NCBI GenBank assembly: GCA_031119155.1
Contig: JAVHYH010000007.1
Location: 1 to 16,253, forward strand
Length of the DNA: 16,253 nt
Reading direction: 5' to 3'
DNA from: Brevundimonas sp.
Lineage (GTDB): Bacteria; Pseudomonadota; Alphaproteobacteria; Caulobacterales; Caulobacteraceae
The notes under the pieces: generated by a model
What the model was told of the DNA's origin: nothing
Seen by the model: only the letters and a program-made list of their open reading frames with translations
The model's database searches: none
Shown: in pieces, positions 11,790-16,253 of the stretch
Layout: each line of letters begins with the position of its first letter
How positions within the stretch are numbered: position 1 is the first letter of the stretch
Position numbers and translations under genes: made by a program

Positions 11790-12262
11790 CCGAGACCCCC
11801 ACCCTCTGGGACTGGTCCCTGCGCATCTGGTCGGCGCCCGGCGTCGAGACCGCGGGCCTCGACCTGCAGGACGCCCAGGGACAGAATCTGCCGCTGATCC
11901 TCTGGGCCGGCTGGTGCGCGCAGACCGGTCGCGCGCCGGACGCCGACGCCATCGAGGCCGCCTGTGACACCGCCCGCGTCTGGCAGGAGACCGCTGTCGC
12001 CCCCCTGCGCGCCGTCCGCCGCACGCTCAAGGGCCGCATGCCCGATTTCGACGACGCCGACCGCGAGGCCCTCCGCGCCCAGGTGAAGGCCATCGAGCTG
12101 GACGCCGAACGCCGTCTGCTGGCCGCGCTGGAGGCGCTGGCCCCCGCGCCGTCGGGCGCCGCGAAGCCGGTCTTCCCGGCCCTGATCGCCGTGGCCCGGG
12201 AATGGGCGCCGATCACGCCGCGCCGATCGCTCGAACTGTTCGCCGAACGCCTTCCGGCCTGA
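11786..12262 (+). CDS. TIGR02444/DUF2390 family protein
   Basis: The 158-residue, largely helical cytoplasmic protein resembles TIGR02444 (DUF2390): LWDWSLRIWSAPGVE near the start, then LPLILWAGWCAQTGR, and the helical middle TAVAPLRAVRRTLKGR. The family's function is unknown. Its ATG overlaps the ubiX stop (ATGA), indicating coupling with ubiX; whether it takes part in prenyl-flavin or quinone metabolism is only a guess from position. Codon use matches the neighbours. Confidence 0.82.
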   Translation: MTETPTLWDWSLRIWSAPGVETAGLDLQDAQGQNLPLILWAGWCAQTGRAPDADAIEAACDTARVWQETAVAPLRAVRRTLKGRMPDFDDADREALRAQVKAIELDAERRLLAALEALAPAPSGAAKPVFPALIAVAREWAPITPRRSLELFAERLPA

Positions 12263-12301
12263 CCGGGGCCGCGTTATGATCGCCGCGTCCGGGGACCGAG
12301 C

Positions 12302-12526
12302 ATGAACGACGACGAACCTTTCCTGACCGAGGAAGAGCTGGCGCTTCACGCCCGGCTGAAGGAACTGCAGCTGGAGCACGCCGACCTCGACGCCTCCATC
12401 GAGGCGCTGGGCCATATGCCGATCCCCGATCAGCTGATGATCGCGCGCCTGAAGCGCAAGAAGCTGACCCTGCGCGACGAGATCGTGAAGATCGAGGCCC
12501 GGATCCTGCCGGACATCATCGCCTGA
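12302..12526 (+). CDS. DUF465 (YdcH-like) family protein, second copy
   Basis: The 74-residue charged helical protein has ALHARLKELQLEHADLDASI and then QLMIARLKRKKLTLRDEIVK, the same helical-hairpin pattern as the protein at 10900-11073, with a longer N-terminus and a hinge rich in proline (MPIPDQ). It follows the TIGR02444 gene after 39 nt on the same strand, so it may end the ubiX transcript. GGGGA lies about 6 nt before the ATG. It converges on the GGDEF gene with only 16 nt between stops. Function is unknown. Confidence 0.87.
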   Translation: MNDDEPFLTEEELALHARLKELQLEHADLDASIEALGHMPIPDQLMIARLKRKKLTLRDEIVKIEARILPDIIA

Positions 12527-12542
12527 AGCGTCAGGGAGAGGC

Positions 12543-13106
12543 TCAGCGCCCCTTCTTCCTCACCCACATGGCGGCGTCGGCCTCGGCCAACCAGATTTCG
12601 GGATCGGCCTGTCCGACATAGGCGCGCACGCCGAACGAGCCGCCCAGACCGGTGGCCTCGCCCTCATATTCGAACGGCTCGGTCTCCAGCACGGCGGCCA
12701 GACGGCGGGCCTTCTCGCGGCCTTCGTCCAGACCGGCGTTGAGCATCAGCAGGCCGAACTCGTCGCCGCCCAGACGCCCCACCGCGTCCGACTCGCGCAG
12801 ATTGGCCTTCAGCAGCTCCGCCACATGCACCAGCGCCGCATCTCCGGCGGCATGGCCCAGCCGGTCGTTGACGCCCTTGAAGCCGTCCAGATCGAGATAC
12901 AGCAGCACCGCCGGGGTCTCATGGCGCTGGCAATAGGCCATGGCGCTCTTCATCGCGGCCACGAAACCGCGCCGGTTCAGGGCCGGCGTCAGCACGTCGT
13001 GATCCGCCGCCGCCTCGGCCGCTTCGGCGCGCGCCATCGCCGCCTCGAGCTCGGCGCGCAGCCGCTCGATCTCGGCATAGGGGTCGATGACGGCCACGTC
13101 GGTCAC
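12543..13106 (-). CDS. Compact GGDEF protein, probable diguanylate cyclase
   Basis: The soluble protein of about 187 residues should make cyclic di-GMP from GTP. A short N-terminal coiled coil (about 9-37, IERLRAELEAAMARAEAAEA) leads directly into the GGDEF domain, beginning DHDVLTPALNRRGF. LDLDGFKGVNDRLGH supplies the metal- and substrate-binding residues, and the active site GGDEF (113-117) is intact. R104-E-S-D107 lies exactly five residues before it, the position of the inhibitory product-binding I-site. There is no sensor domain or membrane segment. The start is uncertain: GTG 13106 is chosen, GTG 13097 is possible, and neither has a clear ribosome binding site. It diverges from purE. 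Confidence 0.88.
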   Translation of the reverse strand: MTDVAVIDPYAEIERLRAELEAAMARAEAAEAAADHDVLTPALNRRGFVAAMKSAMAYCQRHETPAVLLYLDLDGFKGVNDRLGHAAGDAALVHVAELLKANLRESDAVGRLGGDEFGLLMLNAGLDEGREKARRLAAVLETEPFEYEGEATGLGGSFGVRAYVGQADPEIWLAEADAAMWVRKKGR

Positions 13107-13171
13107 GAAAGAAAGGCGCCCTGCGACCGGCGACTCAGCACGTCCGGCCAATGCGGAGCCTAACGCGGTCG

Positions 13172-13185
13172 GTTGCGGGCGCAAC
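13172..13185. promoter_or_regulatory. Palindrome in the GGDEF/purE divergent region
   Basis: GTTGCG and CGCAAC form a perfect 6-bp inverted repeat with a 2-nt spacer, in the 124-nt region between the two divergent starts. GANTC sites lie on either side (13132-13136 and 13188-13192). It could be an operator for purE or the GGDEF gene; nothing names a regulator. Confidence 0.3.
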
Positions 13186-13230
13186 GCGAGTCCTGTATCG
13201 CGCCGCTTTCCGCGACAGAGGGCGCATCTT

Positions 13231-13722
13231 ATGTCGACCGAGACCCCGCCGGTGGCGATCATCATGGGCAGCCGTTCGGACTGGCCGACCATGAAACACG
13301 CGGCCGACGCGCTGGACGCGCTGGGCGTCGCCTGGGAAGCCAAGGTCGTCAGCGCCCACCGCACGCCCCAACGTCTCGTAGAGTTCTCGACCGGCGCCCG
13401 CGCCGCGGGCTTCAAGGTCATCATCGCGGGCGCCGGCGGCGCGGCCCACCTGCCCGGCATGGCTGCCTCCATGACCGAACTGCCGGTGCTCGGCGTGCCG
13501 GTGCAGTCGAAGGCGCTCAAGGGGCTCGATAGCCTGCTCTCCATCGTCCAGATGCCCGGCGGCGTCCCCGTCGCCACCCTCGCCATCGGCGAGGCGGGTG
13601 CGAAGAACGCGGGCCTGCTGGCCGGACAGATCCTCGCGCTGAACGATCCGGCGCTGATGGAGCGGCTGACCGCCTACCGCGACGCCCAGACGGCCTCCGT
13701 GCTCGAGACGGTCGAGGACTGA
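13231..13722 (+). CDS. purE: N5-carboxyaminoimidazole ribonucleotide mutase PurE
   Basis: This class I PurE (163 residues) converts N5-CAIR to CAIR in de novo purine synthesis, using the product of PurK. Visible are IIMGSRSDWPTM (residues 10-21), the catalytic SAHRTP with H43, the AGAGGAAHLPGM loop, and GVPVQSKALKGLDSLLSIVQ. Length and motifs are standard. The ATG at 13231 gives the family N-terminus and has AGAGGG about 10 nt upstream. The gene is directly followed by purK without any spacer. Confidence 0.97.
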   Translation: MSTETPPVAIIMGSRSDWPTMKHAADALDALGVAWEAKVVSAHRTPQRLVEFSTGARAAGFKVIIAGAGGAAHLPGMAASMTELPVLGVPVQSKALKGLDSLLSIVQMPGGVPVATLAIGEAGAKNAGLLAGQILALNDPALMERLTAYRDAQTASVLETVED

Positions 13723-14802
13723 GTGGCCGATCTGCCCCTCCCTCCCGGTTCGACCCTCGGCATCCTCGGCGGCGGCCAGCTGGGCCGCATGCTCAGCCAG
13801 GCCGCTTCGCGCCTCGGCTTCAACGTCGTCATCCTCGATCCCGAGGAGAACAGCCCGGCGGGCCGGGTCTCCCAGGGTCAGGTGATCGGCGCCTATGACG
13901 ACCCGACGGCCCTCAACGTGCTGGGCCGCGTCGCCCAGGCCGTGACCTTCGAGTTCGAGAACGTCCCCGCCGCCTCGGTCCAGACCCTGGTCGACAGCGG
14001 CGCCCAGGTCGCACCGGGCGCCCGCGCCCTCGCCGTGGCGCAGGATCGGGTGGACGAAAAGACCTTCCTCAACAGCGTCGGCGCCACCACCGTGGATTTC
14101 GCCGCCGTGGACAGCCTGGACGATCTGGTCGCCGGGCTGGAGCGCCTCGGCGTCCCCTCCGTGCTGAAGACCCGCCGCGAGGGCTATGACGGCAAGGGCC
14201 AGGTCTGGGTGAAATCCGTCGCGGACGCCGCCGACGCCTTCGCCGCTATCGGCGGCAAGCCCGCCGTGCTGGAGGCGAAGGCCGCCTTCACCCGCGAACT
14301 GTCGGTCATCGCCGCCCGCGGTCGCGACGGTCAGGTGGCCGTCTATCCGCTGGGCGAGAACATCCATCAGGGCGGCGTCCTGAAGACCACCGTCGCCCCC
14401 GCCGCCGTCGATGCGAAGACCGACGCCCGCGCCCGCGAGATCGCCACCGCCATCCTGAACGGCCTCGACTATGTCGGCGTGCTGGGGGTCGAACTGTTCG
14501 ATCTCGGGGATGGAACCCTGCTGGTCAACGAGATCGCGCCGCGCGTCCACAACACCGGCCACTGGACCCAGGACGGCTGCGTCTGCGACCAGTTCGAACA
14601 GCACATCCGCGCCGTCGCCGGCTGGCCGCTGGGCCCGACCGAGCCGCACGCCCGCGTCGAGATGACCAATCTGCTGGGCGACGAGGTCGATCAGTGGACG
14701 GCCCTCGCCGCCGAACCCGACGCCCGCCTGCACCTCTACGGCAAGGCCGAAGCCCGCCCCGGCCGCAAGATGGCGCATGTGAACCGGGTGTCGGCACTCT
14801 AG
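13723..14802 (+). CDS. purK: N5-carboxyaminoimidazole ribonucleotide synthase PurK
   Basis: This ATP-grasp enzyme carboxylates AIR with bicarbonate and ATP to give N5-CAIR for PurE. The 359-residue product begins with the nucleotide-fold turn GILGGGQLGRM (13-23). The ATP-grasp core includes KTRREGYDGKGQ (149-160), and the metal-binding segment is NEIAPRVHNTGH (269-280). The start is GTG, abutting the purE TGA, with GAGG about 6 nt upstream inside purE; translation is therefore coupled. A palindromic element begins 9 nt after the stop. Confidence 0.97.
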   Translation: MADLPLPPGSTLGILGGGQLGRMLSQAASRLGFNVVILDPEENSPAGRVSQGQVIGAYDDPTALNVLGRVAQAVTFEFENVPAASVQTLVDSGAQVAPGARALAVAQDRVDEKTFLNSVGATTVDFAAVDSLDDLVAGLERLGVPSVLKTRREGYDGKGQVWVKSVADAADAFAAIGGKPAVLEAKAAFTRELSVIAARGRDGQVAVYPLGENIHQGGVLKTTVAPAAVDAKTDARAREIATAILNGLDYVGVLGVELFDLGDGTLLVNEIAPRVHNTGHWTQDGCVCDQFEQHIRAVAGWPLGPTEPHARVEMTNLLGDEVDQWTALAAEPDARLHLYGKAEARPGRKMAHVNRVSAL

Positions 14803-14811
14803 CTCTCAAAG

Positions 14812-14970
14812 AGCTATCGTCATCCCGGCGAAGGCCGGGACCCAGCGGCGCCGCGACGACGGCGAAACACCGGGGATTGAAGCTAGAACACCGGCGCTCC
14901 CGACAGCTTCGCGCTCCCGCGCGCCGCTGGGTCCCGGGGTTCGCTGCGCGCGCCCGGGATGACGATAGCT
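14812..14970. repeat. 159-bp palindromic element, copy 2
   Basis: Perfect 17-bp terminal inverted repeats AGCTATCGTCATCCCGG (14812-14828) and CCGGGATGACGATAGCT (14954-14970) enclose an inner stem GGGACCCAGCGGCG/CGCCGCTGGGTCCC and a centre that matches that of 2429-2585. The outer arms match crosswise: its left arm resembles the right arm of copy 1, and its right arm the left arm of copy 1. It fills the gap between the convergent purK and COQ9 genes, and its last two bases belong to the COQ9 stop codon. Confidence 0.88.
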
Positions 14971-15625
14971 ACTGGGTTCGCGCCCCGTACCGCATCCGGC
15001 TCAGCGCCTCGGTCATCTTGCGCAGCGGGGCGTCGAAATCCTTGCCGGCCTTCCACTTTTCGAAGGTCATGACGTTCTCGATGCGGGCGGCGACGAAGGC
15101 GTCGGCGCGTTCCCTGCCGTCGAACAGGCGCATGGTCAGGGCCGGTATCAGGATGCCCGACACGATGGTGCGCTTGGAATAGTGGTTCCAGTCCGTGGCC
15201 GTGTCCCCGGACCACTGCCAGATCTGGTCCGCGCCTTCCCAGGCCAGCTTCAGCCCCAGATCGGCATTGACCGGCAGGGCCAGGAAGGCCGCGCATTTCT
15301 TCGCCGCTTCCAGATCCGACGCCGCCGCTTCCAGTCGTTCCGAGACGGCGCGGGCGATTCGCTCGCGGATCTTCAGCGCGCCCGGCTCGACCGCCGACAG
15401 CGCCTCCAGCGCCCGGTCGTCATGGCGGCGCGAGAACAGGGCGGCCAGATCGCGCGCCCCGTTGGGCAGCAGCAGTTCCTCGTCCCCCAGCGACAGGCCA
15501 TTGTCCTCGCAGGCGGCCCGCACCAGCCGCGCATTCCAGCCCAGGGCGGGCGCGCGGGCGATCGCCGCGTCCAGCACCGCCTGCTCCATGCGGTCGGCCC
15601 AATCCGGTTCTGGCGTCTGTGTCAT
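14969..15625 (-). CDS. COQ9 family protein
   Basis: The 218-residue helical protein is of the COQ9 family, whose eukaryotic member binds lipids and presents ubiquinone precursors to the hydroxylase COQ7. It shows AVLDAAIARAPALGWNARLV at the start, the TetR-like PNGARDLAALFSRRHDD, and the conserved C-terminal WSGDTATDWNHYSKRTIVSG. Its bacterial role is less studied; involvement in ubiquinone synthesis or membrane lipid binding is inferred. ATG 15625 (MTQTPEPDW) is chosen; ATG 15637 four codons upstream is possible, and neither has a strong ribosome binding site. The stop codon overlaps the palindromic element. Confidence 0.9.
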   Translation of the reverse strand: MTQTPEPDWADRMEQAVLDAAIARAPALGWNARLVRAACEDNGLSLGDEELLLPNGARDLAALFSRRHDDRALEALSAVEPGALKIRERIARAVSERLEAAASDLEAAKKCAAFLALPVNADLGLKLAWEGADQIWQWSGDTATDWNHYSKRTIVSGILIPALTMRLFDGRERADAFVAARIENVMTFEKWKAGKDFDAPLRKMTEALSRMRYGARTQ

Positions 15626-15637
15626 GCCGGGCAGCAT

Positions 15638-15656
15638 ACGCCCGTCACGCGGGCGT
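15638..15656. promoter_or_regulatory. Hairpin upstream of the COQ9 start
   Basis: ACGCCCG (15638-15644) and CGGGCGT (15650-15656) form a perfect 7-bp stem with a 5-nt loop. It lies 12 nt before the COQ9 ATG at 15625 and directly abuts the alternative start at 15637. The rest of the gap up to rpsU (15657-15813) holds no gene. A small GAGCC/GGCTC stem at 15731-15742 is followed by an AT-rich patch, probably within the rpsU promoter or leader. Confidence 0.3.
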
Positions 15657-15813
15657 TTCGAGCCTTCACAATGTGCCGCGACGATCTGGACAGACCGGGT
15701 GGGCTCGTGTATCTGCCCGCCTTCCCTCGCGAGCCCCGGCTCGGGAGCACGAATTTTATTTGTCTGCCCGTCTCCCTCACAGGACGCGGCGGGCGGCCAA
15801 AGGAGAGTTTCAC

Positions 15814-16047
15814 CTGGTTCAGATTTTCGTCCGCGACAACAACGTCGATCAGGCCCTCAAGGCCCTGAAGAAGAAGATGCAGCGCGAAGGCAGCTTCCGC
15901 GAAATGAAGCGTCACGTGCATTACGAAAAGCCGTCGGAAAAGCGTGCTCGCCAGAAGGCTGAAGCCGTCCGTCGCGCCCGCAAGCTGGCCCGCAAGCGCG
16001 CCCAGCGCGAAGGCCTGATCGCCGCGCCGAAGAAGCCCTCGCGCTAA
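15814..16047 (+). CDS. rpsU: 30S ribosomal protein S21 (bS21), apparent CTG start
   Basis: The small, very basic protein of 77 residues in the small ribosomal subunit helps in recognising mRNA. The sequence VQIFVRDNNVDQALKALKKK and the C-terminal arginine/lysine-rich helix are typical of alphaproteobacterial S21. The family N-terminus MVQIFVRDNN places the start at 15814, where the codon is CTG; AAGGAG (15800-15805) lies 8 nt before it. There is no ATG, GTG or TTG in frame between this ribosome binding site and the conserved core. An upstream in-frame ATG at 15619 and a TTG near 15760 would add residues unlike any S21. A strong terminator follows, so it is a single-gene unit. Confidence 0.93.
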   Translation: MVQIFVRDNNVDQALKALKKKMQREGSFREMKRHVHYEKPSEKRARQKAEAVRRARKLARKRAQREGLIAAPKKPSR

Positions 16048-16081
16048 ATCTTCGGCGGGCCGACCGGCTCGCTAGACATCG

Positions 16082-16117
16082 AAAAGGCCGCGCACTCTCC
16101 GGTGCGCGGCCTTTTTG
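16082..16117 (+). terminator. Rho-independent terminator of rpsU
   Basis: AAAAGGCCGCGCAC (16082-16095) pairs perfectly with GTGCGCGGCCTTTT (16102-16115) around a 6-nt loop, and the T-tract TTTTT ends at 16116. The A-tract on the other side would make it work on the minus strand too. Confidence 0.93.
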
Positions 16118-16139
16118 GCGTTTGGGGGCAACTGGAACC

Positions 16140-16228
16140 CCGCTCACCCCGGCGAAGGCCGGGGCCCAGGTGAAACCCTGCTGAGGCTCTGGATGAATCT
16201 GGTTCCCGGCCTTCGCCGAGATGAGCGG
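16140..16228. repeat. 89-bp palindromic repeat related to the larger elements
   Basis: CCGCTCA (16140-16146) and TGAGCGG (16222-16228) form the ends. Inside them CCGGCGAAGGCCGGGGCCCAG pairs imperfectly with CTGGTTCCCGGCCTTCGCCG. The GGCGAAGGCCGGG arm is the same type as one arm of the element at 14812-14970, but the centre is unrelated. No gene is visible between the rpsU terminator and the window end. Confidence 0.75.
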
Positions 16229-16253
16229 TTGAAAGATCGGGGGAGGATTGCCC

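Noticed and set aside
13135..14778. Long minus-strand open frame of 547 codons
   Set aside because: It lies opposite purE and purK, which show complete family motifs; the product has biased composition and no recognisable domain.
15619..15813. ATG-initiated 65-residue extension of S21
   Set aside because: The extension lies upstream of the ribosome binding site, is unlike any S21 N-terminus and overlaps the COQ9 start region.
1..16253. CRISPR array, tRNA, rRNA, prophage or transposase
   Set aside because: No regularly spaced direct repeats, cloverleaf with CCA-type end, ribosomal RNA segments, integrase or transposase motifs are visible; the repeats present are isolated palindromes.

Overview
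The window looks like chromosomal core genome of a high-GC alphaproteobacterium of the Caulobacterales, most likely Brevundimonas or a close relative. Support comes from an RcdA (DUF1465) gene next to a DUF1192 gene, a DUF1013/TrcR gene, alphaproteobacterial-type S21 and L31 proteins, two DUF465 genes, a COQ9 family gene, and short palindromic intergenic repeats of a kind common in such genomes. I see no rRNA or tRNA gene, CRISPR array, insertion sequence or prophage. The genus is inferred from protein resemblance remembered, not from a search.

Layout. 1-1443: the 3' end of a Cu/Zn superoxide dismutase gene, its terminator hairpin, and a gene joining a cysteine-free thioredoxin-like domain to an Fe(II)/2-oxoglutarate dioxygenase domain. 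1444-2598: a gene-poor stretch with several palindromic repeats and one small, AT-richer two-helix membrane protein gene. 2599-4449 (minus): a half-size ABC exporter. 4584-6545: rpmE (L31) with a strong terminator, then a periplasmic L,D-transpeptidase. 6564-7779 (minus): DUF1192, rcdA and a small membrane-anchored protein of unknown function. 7858-8829: a quinone oxidoreductase whose stop interleaves with that of the convergent DUF1428 gene (8826-9185). 9242-9859 (minus): an envelope protein combining a CVNH lectin-like domain with a beta/gamma-crystallin domain. 10087-10758: trcR. 10900-12526: a DUF465 gene (minus), then ubiX, a TIGR02444 gene and a second DUF465 gene. 12543-13106 (minus): a compact GGDEF protein. 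13231-14802: purE-purK. 14969-15625 (minus): a COQ9 family gene. 15814-16047: rpsU, apparently starting with CTG, followed by a strong terminator and another palindromic repeat.

How the genes fit together. Several themes recur: cell-cycle control (RcdA as adaptor for ClpXP proteolysis of CtrA, TrcR as transcription factor, a GGDEF enzyme), ubiquinone chemistry (UbiX, COQ9, quinone oxidoreductase), ribosome assembly (L31, S21), the first carboxylation steps of purine synthesis (PurE, PurK), and the cell envelope (L,D-transpeptidase, ABC exporter, CVNH/crystallin protein). The neighbourhood from rpmE to trcR resembles conserved alphaproteobacterial synteny; the DUF1428 and CVNH/crystallin genes look like accessory additions within it.

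I found no clear new multi-gene system. The observations most worth checking are the CVNH-beta/gamma-crystallin protein with both calcium motifs intact, the pair of about 158-bp palindromic elements whose outer arms are exchanged while the centres keep the same orientation, the CTG start of rpsU, the dioxygenase gene whose start codon lies inside the preceding terminator hairpin, and a terminator-like hairpin in the rpmE leader.
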